From contig JAKKUQ010000017.1 in assembly GCA_021890755.1 (NCBI GenBank), positions 1-35,806 on the forward strand: a DNA stretch of 35,806 nt. The letters are read 5' to 3'. Origin of the DNA: Thermosediminibacteraceae bacterium (GTDB lineage: Bacteria > Bacillota > Thermosediminibacteria > Thermosediminibacterales > Thermosediminibacteraceae). This document shows positions 26,679-35,701 of this stretch, in pieces. Positions within the stretch are counted from its first letter, which is position 1. Every line of letters starts with the position of its first letter. Below the pieces are notes generated by a model, which saw nothing but the letters and a program-made list of their open reading frames with translations, made no database searches and was not told the origin of the DNA. The translations under genes were made by a program, and so were the position numbers.

Positions 26679-26960
26679 CATTGCAATCAGCATATCTTCC
26701 AGCTTTGTGAGAAAGTCTGCAATGGCGCTGCTAGCCAGGCTGTAATACACGTATTTCCCTTCCTGCCTGCTCTTTATAATCCCACTTATTTTCAAGAGCC
26801 TTAAATGTCCGGAAATATTTGATTGGGTAGCTCCCAGCTCTTGAACTAGCTGGGTCACTGTTTTTTCCTTTTCTCTCAAAGCTTCCACAATTCTAAGCCT
26901 TGTCTTGTCGGCTAAGCTCTCTAAAAAACGCACTTTGGATTCCGTAAGCGTCAATGTCAA
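26652..26960 (-). CDS. ArsR-family winged-helix regulator without metal-site cysteines
   Basis: A 102-residue ArsR/SmtB-type DNA-binding protein: FLESLADKTRLRIVEALRE, then the recognition region LVQELGATQSNISGHLRLLK, and the wing SRQEGKYVYYSL. It contains no cysteine and lacks the ELCVCDL box and the alpha-5 Asp/His site of metal sensors, so arsenic, cadmium or zinc sensing by the classic sites is unlikely. TTG start at 26960, about six bases after GAGGAGGG, overlapping the radical SAM stop (TTGA). The operon promoter carries a long perfect palindrome, the probable binding site, so it likely controls its own operon. Confidence 0.88.
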   Translation of the reverse strand: MTLTLTESKVRFLESLADKTRLRIVEALREKEKTVTQLVQELGATQSNISGHLRLLKISGIIKSRQEGKYVYYSLASSAIADFLTKLEDMLIAMKREALESA

Positions 26961-28336
26961 TTAGTTCCCTCCTCGCAACAGACTTTACCTTCCTTCATTT
27001 TTTTATCATACCAGATTTTATCCGCAATTTCACCCCATTTTTCAGCGTAGGGCTTCAATTTTTCTGCAAACTCCGCTGCGGTTTCTTTGGCCGTAAGTTG
27101 CGTGCTGTAAGCTCCGGTTTCCTCTACTATTTCTTTCAGTATCTCCGGGTTGTCTATAAGGGGGCACGGCCTTCTCATGTTCATGTTGAAAGGTTGCCTC
27201 TTTTGGTATGCTAACATCAACGGAGAGCGTAACGCATCTTTAAGGCTTACATTCTTGATATTGCAGGTAGAGTAATGCACGAAAGCACACGGCTCTACTT
27301 CTCCCTGGGCGTTTATGTGGAGGTACCTCCGTCCCCCGGCTATGCAGCCGTTGGATGCCTCGCCGTCGTTCCAGAAATCTACTATCAAGATGGGCTTTGT
27401 CTTTCTGTATTCCAAAATCTTATCGTATATATATGCCCTCTGCTCCGGTGTCGCCATCATTTCAAGGTCAACGTCCTTACCTATGGGGATGTATGTAAAA
27501 TACCACGCAAAGGTTACACCCTTATCGACTAGCATATCTACGAATTCTTCGCTGGCCAATTCCTCAGTGTTGTGTCTCGTGTAGGTAACAGATACGCCAT
27601 ATATGAGTCCTGCTTCTCTCATTTTATCCATCGCGCTCATTACCTTCTTGAAAACTCCTTTGCCCCTTCTCCTATCCGTAGTTTCCTCAAACCCCTCAAT
27701 GCTAAAGGCAAGAGTTATATTCCCAAGCCTTTGCATGTTCTTTATAAGTTCATCGTCCACCAAGGTGCCATTGGTAAAAAGATGGAATACCATGCCACTA
27801 TGTTTCTCGGCAAGTTTCAATATATCGTCCTTCCTGAGCAGGGGCTCGCCGCCAGACATAACCATGAAGTATATGCCTAGCTCTTCTGCTTCAGTACATA
27901 TCCTGTCCAGCAATTCGAAGCTCAGCTCTTCTTTTTTCTGATAGTCGCCGGCCCAGCAGCCGATGCAGTTAAGGTTGCACCTTTCCGTCGGGTCTACCAG
28001 CAGAGCCCACGGCACCGAACAACCTAACTTCTTTGCATTTTCCATCTGCTTTGGCACTCCAAGAAAGCTGGCATTTACGAAAAAGTTAACCGCCATTTTT
28101 TGTTTAACATTGGGGTGGGTTGTAGTGAGTAGCCGCTCTGCAAACTTGTACCAGTTAGTTTCCTTGTTTTGAAGGAATTTTTTTACCGAACTCACATTTT
28201 TTCTATGATGTTCTGGCATCGGAATTTTTTCTACCCATTCGATAATCTTTTCTATATTGTTCATCGGTTCATTTACCAAAAACCTTATGCCTTGTTCCAG
28301 CACTTTTTCTCCTAGGAGAGTCCTCGCAAGATCCAC
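26957..28336 (-). CDS. radical SAM protein with C-terminal cysteine-rich domain, partner of ArsR
   Basis: A 459-residue radical SAM enzyme. The cluster motif is C120-x3-C124-x2-C127 (ERCNLNCIGCWAG), followed by VMSGGEPLLR near 160. After the barrel come cysteines in ASNGCIAGGRRYLHINAQG, VEPCAFVHYSTC and RRPCPLI, which resemble a SPASM/twitch auxiliary-cluster domain. About 110 residues precede the cluster, an unusual helical N-terminal extension, and the C-terminus ends with a vicinal CC (453-454). The GTG start at 28336 is chosen for AAAGGAGGGC five bases upstream; an ATG eight codons earlier lies in the leader. The substrate is unknown. The operon with arsR and a consensus promoter suggests an inducible function. 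Confidence 0.85.
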   Translation of the reverse strand: MDLARTLLGEKVLEQGIRFLVNEPMNNIEKIIEWVEKIPMPEHHRKNVSSVKKFLQNKETNWYKFAERLLTTTHPNVKQKMAVNFFVNASFLGVPKQMENAKKLGCSVPWALLVDPTERCNLNCIGCWAGDYQKKEELSFELLDRICTEAEELGIYFMVMSGGEPLLRKDDILKLAEKHSGMVFHLFTNGTLVDDELIKNMQRLGNITLAFSIEGFEETTDRRRGKGVFKKVMSAMDKMREAGLIYGVSVTYTRHNTEELASEEFVDMLVDKGVTFAWYFTYIPIGKDVDLEMMATPEQRAYIYDKILEYRKTKPILIVDFWNDGEASNGCIAGGRRYLHINAQGEVEPCAFVHYSTCNIKNVSLKDALRSPLMLAYQKRQPFNMNMRRPCPLIDNPEILKEIVEETGAYSTQLTAKETAAEFAEKLKPYAEKWGEIADKIWYDKKMKEGKVCCEEGTN

Positions 28337-28365
28337 GTTAAGCCCTCCTTTAATTAACATTTATT

Positions 28366-28391
28366 AACATATCATTAATTAATGATATGTT
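28366..28391. promoter_or_regulatory. 26-bp perfect palindrome, candidate ArsR operator
   Basis: The left half-site AACATATCATTAA is followed at once by its exact complement, without a loop. It starts 11 bases past the -10 box, over the transcription start region of the radical SAM-arsR operon. A long AT-rich dyad of this kind is typical for ArsR-family dimers. Downstream the half-motif TTAACAT/ATGTTAA recurs. Confidence 0.75.
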
Positions 28392-28401
28392 TACGTCCTT
28401 A

Positions 28402-28430
28402 ATTATAGTATATTAGGAAAATTATGTCAA
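28402..28430 (-). promoter_or_regulatory. consensus sigma-A promoter of the radical SAM-arsR operon
   Basis: On the minus strand, perfect TTGACA (28425-28430) and perfect TATAAT (28402-28407) are separated by 17 bases. Such a strong unregulated core would need a repressor, in keeping with the palindrome just downstream. Confidence 0.85.
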
Positions 28431-28444
28431 CATGGATCTTGCTT

Positions 28445-28891
28445 TTAATTAAGGATTAACTTTGCACCAATGGCCAATAAAACAAGACCTAAAAAGCGCA
28501 TCCAGGTAAAAGGCATTTTTTCTAAACCAAAAAGACCGAAATGGTCCAAAAGGCAAGCGGTTAGCACCTGCCCAACGATGATTGCGGTAGTAGCCACAGC
28601 TGCCCCTAACTTCGGTATGCTCATTACCACCGTATAAGTAATAAGAACGCCTATTGCTCCCCCCAAGTAATCGTACCACGGCACTTTGTCATAATTACTC
28701 CAGGCAGTTTTACCCGCACCCGAAAGGATAACTGCCACCATTATAAGGGTTGCTGTAAGGTGGACTATAAAGGTAGCACCCGAAAGTCCCAAAGCCCTGC
28801 TCACAACAGAGTTCATGGCCCCCTGAACGGCCATAAGTACCCCTGCCATGACGGCAACAAGAAGGAAGAATAATTCACCCGAAATATTCAA
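28445..28891 (-). CDS. DMT-superfamily transporter, DUF606 (YdcZ) family
   Basis: A 148-residue membrane protein of five hydrophobic helices: LFFLLVAVMAGVLMAVQGAMNS opening, then SRALGLSGATFIVHLTATLI, LGGAIGVLITYTVV and GAAVATTAIIVGQVLTACLLDHFGLFG. This is the half-size DUF606 layout related to EamA transporters; substrate unknown. TTG start at 28891, after AAGGTGG; a GTG three codons upstream touches that site. It lies alone between the ftsH terminator and the radical SAM promoter. No terminator of its own is visible before the next promoter. Confidence 0.82.
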   Translation of the reverse strand: MNISGELFFLLVAVMAGVLMAVQGAMNSVVSRALGLSGATFIVHLTATLIMVAVILSGAGKTAWSNYDKVPWYDYLGGAIGVLITYTVVMSIPKLGAAVATTAIIVGQVLTACLLDHFGLFGLEKMPFTWMRFLGLVLLAIGAKLILN

Positions 28892-28967
28892 CCTTACCAC
28901 CTTCCAGTCTTGCTATTTTTAGGACCTGCCGTCTATTATATAATTTCACTCATCTTGTTTTATATTC

Positions 28968-29001
28968 AAAAAAAATAGACCCACCGCTTGGGTGAGTCTA
29001 T
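28968..29001 (-). terminator. intrinsic terminator after ftsH
   Basis: On the minus strand, an 11-bp stem beginning ATAGACTCACC (with one G-U pair), a five-base loop and a T run of seven or more. It starts nine bases after the ftsH stop codon. Confidence 0.9.
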
Positions 29002-29009
29002 GGAAATTC

Positions 29010-30809
29010 TCAGGCATTTGCAAAAACTTCCCGAAATTCCTCTTCCGAAAGTTTTTCGCGCTCTAAGAGGGCTTCAGCAACTTTGTGGAGTTTATTTATG
29101 TTTTCGCTAAGCAGCGTCTTTGCCTTAGTGTAGCACTTGTCGATTATGTTCCGCACTTCCTTGTCAATCTGTGCTGCTACTTCCTCGCTGTAATCCCTGC
29201 CCCTTGCCAGATCCCTGCCCAGGAACACTTCTTCGTGCTTATGCCCTAATGTCATGGGACCTATAGTTTCGCTCATTCCGTACTCCATAACCATTCTGCG
29301 AGCAATTTCCGTGGCCCGCTCTAAATCGTTCTGTGCGCCAGTGCTTACCTCCTGCAGTACCAGTTCTTCAGAAGCCCTACCTCCCAACAAGTGTGTCACA
29401 TGGTCCAGTAGCTCACTTTTACTCATGAAAAACCGGTCTTCCTTCGGGAGTATAAGGGTATATCCACCGGCTCTGCCTCTTGGTATAATGGATACTTCGT
29501 GGACAGGATCCACATTCGGCAGTAATTCAGCTACTACTGCATGACCCGCCTCGTGGTAAGCTACCAGTCGCCTTTCGCGTTCTGTCATTATGCGGCTCTT
29601 TTTCTCCGGCCCGGCCACTACCCTGGTTATGGCTTCTTCCAGCTCATCCATAGTGATCTTTTTCTTATTCCTGCGGGCGGCCAATAGAGCCGCTTCATTC
29701 ATCAGGTTTTCTAGGTCCGCACCCGTAAATCCAGGGGTTCTTCTGGCAAGTACTTTCAGGTCAACATCTTCAGCCAGCGGCTTATTCCTTGCGTGTACCC
29801 TTAATATCTCTTCCCTTCCCTTTATATCCGGCCGGTCCACCACTATCTGGCGGTCGAACCTGCCCGGCCTCAAAAGCGCAGGGTCAAGTATATCGGGCCT
29901 GTTGGTAGCTGCGATTATTATGATTCCTTCGTTGATAGTAAAACCGTCCATCTCCACCAAGAGTTGGTTTAATGTTTGCTCTCTCTCGTCGTGACCGCCA
30001 CCAAGGCCGGCTCCTCTTTGCCTGCCTACTGCATCTATTTCATCTATGAAAACAATACACGGAGCATTTTTCTTGGCCTGCTCAAATAAGTCGCGCACCC
30101 TAGCTGCGCCCACACCCACAAACATTTCTACAAAATCGGAACCGCTTATGCTGAAAAAGGGAACGCCTGCTTCCCCCGCTACAGCCCGGGCAAGTAGGGT
30201 TTTGCCAGTACCTGGGGGACCAACCAGCAGGACTCCTTTGGGTATTCTGGCTCCCATCTCTATAAATCTCTTCGGGTGTTTTAGAAACTCAACGACTTCC
30301 TGGAGTTCTTCTTTTGCTTCATCTACACCTGCTACATCCTTGAAAGTTACCTTCTTCTTGTCATCGGTGTGAAGCCTTGCCCTGCTGCGGCCGAAGCTCA
30401 TCACCCGGCTTCCTCCACCCTGGCTCTGCTGCATGATGAAAAACCAAGCGCCGACAAAGAGCAACCCCATCAAAATCGAAGGGAGTATCTGCGACCACCA
30501 GGGCACCGTGGGCACAGGCTGGGCTATAAGGATAAGTTCCCCCCTATCTATCCTGGGTTGAATTCTCTCGATAAACACTGTTTTATCGGGAACGTAACTC
30601 GTAAATGAACGCCCGTCTTTCAGAGTGCCCTCTATATTGTTATCCATCATCTTTATCTCTTTTACTGCACCATTATCAATAAGGCGAACTAAGTCTGTAT
30701 ATCCTATCCTTTCACGAAGTTCGTTTCTTGTTGAGTACCACTGTATGAGAGAAAAAACTAAACTGAATATCAAAAGATAAAAAATAACATTGCGAAGAAA
30801 ATTGTTCAA
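29010..30809 (-). CDS. ftsH: ATP-dependent zinc metalloprotease FtsH
   Basis: A membrane-anchored AAA+ protease that extracts and degrades membrane and regulatory proteins. The 599 residues have TM1 at about 8-24, an extracytoplasmic loop, TM2 at about 112-128, Walker A GPPGTGKT at 197-204, Walker [11 protein letters not shown], the SRH block [19 protein letters not shown], and the zinc motif HEAGH at 419-423 with the distal acidic ligand downstream. The start is the TTG at 30809, about six bases after GGGAGGA; another TTG six codons upstream precedes the site. It follows hpt after 76 bases with its own promoter, and the order tilS-hpt-ftsH is the conserved Firmicutes one. Confidence 0.97.
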   Translation of the reverse strand: MNNFLRNVIFYLLIFSLVFSLIQWYSTRNELRERIGYTDLVRLIDNGAVKEIKMMDNNIEGTLKDGRSFTSYVPDKTVFIERIQPRIDRGELILIAQPVPTVPWWSQILPSILMGLLFVGAWFFIMQQSQGGGSRVMSFGRSRARLHTDDKKKVTFKDVAGVDEAKEELQEVVEFLKHPKRFIEMGARIPKGVLLVGPPGTGKTLLARAVAGEAGVPFFSISGSDFVEMFVGVGAARVRDLFEQAKKNAPCIVFIDEIDAVGRQRGAGLGGGHDEREQTLNQLLVEMDGFTINEGIIIIAATNRPDILDPALLRPGRFDRQIVVDRPDIKGREEILRVHARNKPLAEDVDLKVLARRTPGFTGADLENLMNEAALLAARRNKKKITMDELEEAITRVVAGPEKKSRIMTERERRLVAYHEAGHAVVAELLPNVDPVHEVSIIPRGRAGGYTLILPKEDRFFMSKSELLDHVTHLLGGRASEELVLQEVSTGAQNDLERATEIARRMVMEYGMSETIGPMTLGHKHEEVFLGRDLARGRDYSEEVAAQIDKEVRNIIDKCYTKAKTLLSENINKLHKVAEALLEREKLSEEEFREVFANA

Positions 30810-30849
30810 AACTGCTCCTCCCTTCAAGAGCGTGAATAATCCCCTCGAT

Positions 30850-30878
30850 ATTCTACCACAATATTATAATATTTGCAA
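30850..30878 (-). promoter_or_regulatory. putative promoter of ftsH
   Basis: On the minus strand, TTGCAA (30873-30878) and TAGAAT (30850-30855) are separated by 17 bases in the hpt-ftsH gap. It would allow ftsH to be transcribed separately from tilS-hpt. Confidence 0.55.
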
Positions 30879-30903
30879 AACCCCTGAAATCTTTACATAA
30901 TCT

Positions 30904-31446
30904 TTATTGCTTCACGACTTCCTCTTTTAAAATCCCTATAAATGGAAGATTTCTGTACTTTTCTTTATAATCCAGGCCGTAACCCACTACGAACAAATCT
31001 GGAATTTCAAAACCCGTATAGTCTACCTTTATTTTCACCTTGCGCCTGCTGGGCTTGTCAAGCAGGGTGCAAATCTTTATGCTAGCGGGCTTTCTAGATT
31101 TCAGCATGTTGTAAAGGTAGCTCAGCGTGAGACCTGAATCTATTATATCCTCCACTATGAGGATATTTTTGCCCTCGACATTTTCGTCCAGGTCCTTTAA
31201 TATCCTAACAACACCTGACGATTCGGTGGAGGCCCCGTAGCTTGAAACCGCCATAAAATCCACCTGAACTGGCAGATTAATGTGCCTTATCAGGTCAGCT
31301 ATAAAAAGCACGGCACCCTTCAAAACCCCTACAACTAGAACATTTTCCTTGTCTTTATAATCCTGCGTTATTTTTTCCCCGAGCTCTTTGAGTTTATTTT
31401 TTATCTCTTCCTCCGTTATTAAAATTTCTTTTATGTCTTCCAGCAC
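30904..31446 (-). CDS. hpt: hypoxanthine phosphoribosyltransferase
   Basis: Purine salvage: hypoxanthine or guanine plus PRPP to IMP or GMP. The 180 residues contain the PRPP loop [10 protein letters not shown] at 98-107, [14 protein letters not shown] and the C-terminal [20 protein letters not shown]. It begins two bases after the tilS stop, so the genes are co-transcribed. In B. subtilis, TilS and HprT have been reported to act together on ftsH expression; whether that holds here is inference. Confidence 0.96.
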   Translation of the reverse strand: MLEDIKEILITEEEIKNKLKELGEKITQDYKDKENVLVVGVLKGAVLFIADLIRHINLPVQVDFMAVSSYGASTESSGVVRILKDLDENVEGKNILIVEDIIDSGLTLSYLYNMLKSRKPASIKICTLLDKPSRRKVKIKVDYTGFEIPDLFVVGYGLDYKEKYRNLPFIGILKEEVVKQ

Positions 31447-31448
31447 AT

Positions 31449-32855
31449 CTATTCCTCCTGCATTTTATTTTGTATTTTCATTTCCAGCACCAGGATTTTC
31501 TTCGTCTCCCTGGTAACCTTAAACCTGTCATCGATTCTCATCCCACAAACCCAGACTATTTGGTCTTCCGAAATAACGAGAGGCACCCGGTCTCTTTCTC
31601 TCGCCGGTACTTTGCTGTCTACAAAAAAATCCTGGAGCTTTTTGAAAAATGTGCTGCCTAGAGGAACAAAACGGTCCCCCGGTCTGCGGTTTCTAACAGC
31701 AAGTCCCCCTTTTATCTTATCGTAATCTAAATATGCCACTTGGGAATTGGTCGGAAGCGAAATCCCTTCGCTCTTTTCAATAACCCTGGCAGTAATCGTC
31801 ACTTTTGCCTCAGGAATTACCACTTCACCTGGTACAGAAAGTTCATAACAAAAATCTGTTACTCTCGGGGGGACTTCCTTATAAATATAAAAGTGCTCAT
31901 AGCTTTTTTCGCCAGTAAGTCCATGCGGCAAATCGAGGCTGCTTCCTGTAGGCTTTTCTCTTATAAATTCCACAATCATTCGTGCATGACGGTACTCAAA
32001 ATCCTGTAAGTTCCCCAAAATTTCCTCTACAGCTTTCCTCACCACCCTGAACTTCAGCGCTTCATGAAGCTCTCCAAACTTTTTTAAGTTTATCATGACA
32101 CCTTCCGGCATTTTCCTCGTAGTTTCACTGTAAGCTTTGACCGTCAGCTCTTCCAGCAGGGAAACATCCATAGCAGCGATTTCGGAAAGCCGTTTCAATG
32201 CTGCCGAAAGGTGAGGGCAATAATCTCTTTTTATAAGCGGGATTAGCTCCAACCTCAGCTTATTTCTAAAATAATAAGTTTGAAGGTTTGTGCTGTCTAT
32301 CCGGTAGGGAATACCCTCCCGCTTCAGATATTCTTCTATCTCTGACCTTTCTACCTCAATTAGCGGCCGGATATAAGGGCCTCTTACAGGTTCAATGCCT
32401 ACAAGTCCCTCCAGCCCGGTCCCCCGGAAGATATTCATCAGCACGGTTTCTTCGCGGTCGTTGCTGTTATGAGCCAGGGCAACTCGGCGAGCTCCGATTT
32501 TTTTCCTTACGCGCTCGAAAAACGCATACCTCACCCGCCGGGCTGCATCTTCCGGCGAAAGCCCAGTTTCTCTTATATAAGCTGGTACATCCACCTTTTC
32601 GCTATAATACGGCAGTCCCCATTTTCCGGCAAGGTCCTTTACAAAAGCCTCATCTTCATCAGCTTCTAAGCCGCGAAAAGAGTGGTTTAAGTGCGCCACC
32701 GCCAAACTAATGCCAAATTCCTCCCTAAAACGGAGCAAAAGGTGGAGCAAACATACCGAATCAGGACCTCCCGAAACACCAACGAGAACTAGGTCACCCC
32801 ATTGCAGCATTTGGTACTTATTGACTGTTTCTTTGAATACCCCGACAATATCCAT
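31449..32855 (-). CDS. tilS: tRNA(Ile)-lysidine synthetase
   Basis: Attaches lysine to C34 of the CAU-anticodon tRNA-Ile, changing its reading to AUA and its charging to isoleucine. The 468 residues have the N-type ATP pyrophosphatase loop SGGPDS at 28-33, [37 protein letters not shown], and a C-terminal TilS domain with [19 protein letters not shown] lies six bases before ATG. It lies between spoIIE and hpt, the conserved order. Neither CAT-anticodon tRNA in this window looks like its tRNA-Ile substrate. Confidence 0.95.
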   Translation of the reverse strand: MDIVGVFKETVNKYQMLQWGDLVLVGVSGGPDSVCLLHLLLRFREEFGISLAVAHLNHSFRGLEADEDEAFVKDLAGKWGLPYYSEKVDVPAYIRETGLSPEDAARRVRYAFFERVRKKIGARRVALAHNSNDREETVLMNIFRGTGLEGLVGIEPVRGPYIRPLIEVERSEIEEYLKREGIPYRIDSTNLQTYYFRNKLRLELIPLIKRDYCPHLSAALKRLSEIAAMDVSLLEELTVKAYSETTRKMPEGVMINLKKFGELHEALKFRVVRKAVEEILGNLQDFEYRHARMIVEFIREKPTGSSLDLPHGLTGEKSYEHFYIYKEVPPRVTDFCYELSVPGEVVIPEAKVTITARVIEKSEGISLPTNSQVAYLDYDKIKGGLAVRNRRPGDRFVPLGSTFFKKLQDFFVDSKVPARERDRVPLVISEDQIVWVCGMRIDDRFKVTRETKKILVLEMKIQNKMQEE

Positions 32856-32941
32856 ATCTATCCACCGAAAAAATACTTACGTTTAAAAATCTTATTTTAA
32901 ATAATATCAGAAGTAATTCTGAAAGACAAGTTGCAAGACTT

Positions 32942-32966
32942 AAAAAATAAAAGGCCTTTCGGCCCT
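32942..32966 (-). terminator. intrinsic terminator after spoIIE
   Basis: On the minus strand, AGGGCC-GAAA-GGCCTT followed by TTATTTTTTA: a six-bp stem closed by a stable GAAA tetraloop and a T tract. It overlaps the spoIIE stop codon. Confidence 0.8.
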
Positions 32967-35280
32967 AAAGGGAATGCTGGCATTTCCAGATGCTGCCCAC
33001 CAGCACAGTCATATCGTCTTTTATGATTTTTTTATTTTCCCTTACCTTTTCCAAGATCATGTTGGCGAGCTCTTGGGGATTGGTGGTACTTGCCGCTTTT
33101 AGAAATTCGAGCATAGCTTTTTCCTTATCATCTTCGTCTGTGAAAGAGTCCAAAGCACCATCGCTCAAAAGAACGATCATATCGCCCGCCTTAAGGCGTT
33201 TTCTTACGCTGCTTGCGGCTATGCTGTCAACTATACCAACGGGGAGCGATCCTCCTTTTACGGTATCCACCTGTCTGCCTCTTTTGATAAAACCAGTTAC
33301 CGCTCCGGCTTTTACGAACTCAGCCTTGCCTGAATATGTATCTATAAGCGCCATATCCAGCGTGGAAAAACTGTCATCGCTTCTTGCTACCTGCATAGCA
33401 GAGTTTAGTATATCAAGAGCCATTTCAATGTCATATCCGGCATCCAGCAGTTCTTCCAGAATGGAAAGCGTCCTTTCGCTCTCTTTTCTCGCTTTTTCCC
33501 CAACTCCCATGCCATCACTTATGGCGAGCAGGAATTTTCCGCTCTCAAGTTCAATAAACGAGAAGCTATCACCGGATACTTCCGCTCCTTCTTTAGGAAC
33601 GCTAACTACCCCTACGCTTACCCGGTAGCTTCCCTTTGGCATAGCTTTGAGCCTGCACTTGGTGCTTCCGCCCTTAAGTGGGCATTCTACCACTTTTACC
33701 GCTACATCGGTTCCAATAGCTTCCGCTACACCGGAAGGAATTTCGTTCTCGCACAGGCGACCGCCTATGCACGGGTTTTTCACTATATTGATCTGAAGCT
33801 TGTCCCTATTTTTCATGCAGTAGACTAAATCGACCCTTATTCCTTTTTCTGAAAGCTTGTTCTTTATTTTTTCCTCGATGCCGCTGCCGGCACCCTCAGG
33901 GAAAGCTCCTTCTGCCAATTTCCTTAATATAATTGCCGTTTTCCTGTAGTTGTTGAGAACAATTTCTCTTTGCTTTTTTATTATGGTTTCCAATTTAATT
34001 TCCAGGTTTCTTGTCATATTCATGTCTCTTGCAATTCTCTTTATTTCATCCGCCCTCTCGCACCGGCTTTTGAAAAAGCCGGGAAAATTGCAAAAAGGTA
34101 TTTGCTTTTCCTCTTTCAGAACTTCATATAAAGACCGCACCGTAGTTTTGAATTCCTTTTCCCAGCACGTTTTATACAGGTCACATCCATGACAAACGTC
34201 ATTTTTAACTGTTTGGTAAAATCGTGTAAAGAACCCCGGCTGCTTTTCCTCTTCTACGGGGAATATCAAAGCTCCCGCAAGGTTCTCAAAAAATCTTGCA
34301 AGCTCATATAGCCGGTCTTTTAAAATCTCTTTCTTTATCACCGACTCCTCTTCACTGCTGTTCGAAATATAAGAAGTTACCTTCTGCAAAAGATCGGATG
34401 GCAGAATTACAAAAGCAATAAGGCTAAGAATCAGCGAAGGAACTTCTATAGCTGCTTCTCCCACAGAACCAGCATAAAGGTTCAAGATTAAGTACCCCAG
34501 AACAAACCCAGCTACTACGCCGTATTTTCCAAGCCGGTAAAAGACTCCCCCTACAAGGCCTGCAAAGGCCATTATTCCTGCCGACCAGGGGGCTGCGGCC
34601 GAAGGAGATCCCATTACACCCAATACCGCTCCCGCCGTGGCTCCTGCTCCAGAACCTTCGGCAAATGCTGCAACAAGGACGATTAAGGTACATAAAGCCT
34701 CCTTAAGGCTTATTCCAAACGGTTCCCAATTGCCCACGAATCTAAGAATCGCACCCGCAATCAGCATGATGCACAAGCTTTTCTCGATTTTGGTTGTGCG
34801 GGTCTTGAATACTCCTGGAAGGCCAAAAGGTATAATATAAGTCATAACTAACGCCAAGCTTGCCTCCAGGAAAATCAAAAAGTAATCATATAAACTCGCG
34901 CTTTTTAAGGAAAAAACTAAAAGCCCTGCCGCTGCCAAAGAAGTAAAAATGCAACCTCCTACAAGTAAATCTTTATTATAGACTTTATTTTGCAAAGCAT
35001 AATACAATACTGCAAAGAGGGTTATCGCCAAAGCGTACTTTACCGCCATAAAATCCCTGGTAACTGTGAGCGTACCTAAAAGAGCTGCAAGTCCAATCGA
35101 CAGAAATCTTCCGCGGTACAGCGAAGATGCTGCTGTTATAGAGATTCCCAAGGGATATATGCCCACGACTGGAGTTCTACCAAGGAAAAAAGCAATAATG
35201 TGCACTAAAATACTATCTAGCGACAAAGTCAAGTTCGGCGCAGCAAATTCGGGTCTATGAAGTTGAGTCTTGTTTATCAT
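32965..35280 (-). CDS. spoIIE: stage II sporulation protein E (PP2C-type phosphatase)
   Basis: A membrane phosphatase at the polar septum that dephosphorylates the anti-anti-sigma factor SpoIIAA and so releases sigma-F in the forespore. The 771 residues comprise an N-terminal region of about ten hydrophobic helices (to roughly 300), a central regulatory part with several cysteines (HGCDLYKTCW and PCIGGRLCE), and a C-terminal PP2C domain with the metal motifs SDGMGVG (588-594), LLSDGALDS and DDMTVL (755-760). AGGTG lies seven bases before ATG. Its presence marks the organism as a spore former. The promoter has the long spacer and 0A-like boxes of Spo0A-controlled genes. Confidence 0.96.
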   Translation of the reverse strand: MINKTQLHRPEFAAPNLTLSLDSILVHIIAFFLGRTPVVGIYPLGISITAASSLYRGRFLSIGLAALLGTLTVTRDFMAVKYALAITLFAVLYYALQNKVYNKDLLVGGCIFTSLAAAGLLVFSLKSASLYDYFLIFLEASLALVMTYIIPFGLPGVFKTRTTKIEKSLCIMLIAGAILRFVGNWEPFGISLKEALCTLIVLVAAFAEGSGAGATAGAVLGVMGSPSAAAPWSAGIMAFAGLVGGVFYRLGKYGVVAGFVLGYLILNLYAGSVGEAAIEVPSLILSLIAFVILPSDLLQKVTSYISNSSEEESVIKKEILKDRLYELARFFENLAGALIFPVEEEKQPGFFTRFYQTVKNDVCHGCDLYKTCWEKEFKTTVRSLYEVLKEEKQIPFCNFPGFFKSRCERADEIKRIARDMNMTRNLEIKLETIIKKQREIVLNNYRKTAIILRKLAEGAFPEGAGSGIEEKIKNKLSEKGIRVDLVYCMKNRDKLQINIVKNPCIGGRLCENEIPSGVAEAIGTDVAVKVVECPLKGGSTKCRLKAMPKGSYRVSVGVVSVPKEGAEVSGDSFSFIELESGKFLLAISDGMGVGEKARKESERTLSILEELLDAGYDIEMALDILNSAMQVARSDDSFSTLDMALIDTYSGKAEFVKAGAVTGFIKRGRQVDTVKGGSLPVGIVDSIAASSVRKRLKAGDMIVLLSDGALDSFTDEDDKEKAMLEFLKAASTTNPQELANMILEKVRENKKIIKDDMTVLVGSIWKCQHSL

Positions 35281-35289
35281 TTTTCATCA

Positions 35290-35310
35290 CCTACCTCAGT
35301 TTTTGGTAGG
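35290..35310 (-). promoter_or_regulatory. hairpin at the spoIIE ribosome site
   Basis: CCTACC/GGTAGG, a six-bp stem with a nine-base loop. Its 3' arm overlaps the AGGTG ribosome-binding sequence of spoIIE, so the folded form could limit initiation. Confidence 0.35.
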
Positions 35311-35313
35311 CTT

Positions 35314-35381
35314 ATTATACACCCTTACTTTTACAAAAAATGTCAATACAATGATCTTGACAAAAAAAATCGTTAGACAAA
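35314..35381 (-). promoter_or_regulatory. Spo0A-type promoter of spoIIE
   Basis: On the minus strand, perfect TTGACA (35341-35346) and perfect TATAAT (35314-35319) are separated by 21 bases, the abnormal spacing known from B. subtilis spoIIE and close to that of spoIIG. Upstream are two matches to the 0A box TTTGTCRAA: TTTGTCAAG (35356-35364) and TTTGTCTAA (35373-35381). A third, TGTCAAT, overlaps the -35 on the opposite strand. Confidence 0.75.
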
Positions 35382-35413
35382 AAAAAATAAAAGTCGCAAG
35401 CTGCGACTTTTAT
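35380..35413 (-). terminator. intrinsic terminator of the tRNA cluster
   Basis: On the minus strand, a 12-bp perfect stem beginning ATAAAAGTCGCA with a three-base loop, then a long T tract. It lies 13 bases after tRNA-Glu and abuts the distal 0A-like box of spoIIE. Confidence 0.9.
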
Positions 35414-35425
35414 GTACAAAAATAA

Positions 35426-35500
35426 TGGTGACCCTGAGGGGAGTCGAACCCCTGTTACCGCCTTGAAAGAGCGGTGTCTTAACCACTTGACCACAGGGCC
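35426..35500 (-). tRNA. tRNA-Glu (anticodon TTC)
   Basis: A 75-base cloverleaf with encoded CCA. The acceptor GGCCCTG pairs with CAGGGTC (one G-U), discriminator A. The anticodon loop CTTTCAA is on a CCGCT/GGCGG stem, and the T loop has GTTCGACTC. Third gene of the cluster in transcription order. Confidence 0.95.
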
Positions 35501-35507
35501 ACTTTTT

Positions 35508-35584
35508 TGGTAGCGGCGCAGGGATTTGAACCCCGGACACTGCGGGTATGAACCGCATGCTCTAGCCACCTGAGCTACGCCGCC
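35508..35584 (-). tRNA. tRNA-Met (anticodon CAT), elongator
   Basis: A 77-base cloverleaf with encoded CCA. The acceptor GGCGGCG pairs with CGCCGCT (first pair G-U). The anticodon stem-loop is TGCGG-TTCATAC-CCGCA, without the three G-C pairs of initiators. The body (GGCGGCGTAGCTCAG, TTCAAATCC) resembles Firmicutes elongator tRNA-Met. Isoleucine identity after lysidine modification is less likely but cannot be fully excluded by eye. Confidence 0.88.
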
Positions 35585-35600
35585 ATGTTTTCACTTTTTT

Positions 35601-35677
<77 letters not shown>

Positions 35678-35701
35678 ACATTACTTCGCAATGCATTTTA
35701 T

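Noticed and set aside
32288-32710. 140-residue plus-strand reading frame over tilS
   Set aside because: Lies opposite the conserved TilS N-domain; no independent support.
35381-35390. A-tract as a separate repeat element
   Set aside because: It is simply the T run of the tRNA terminator on the other strand.
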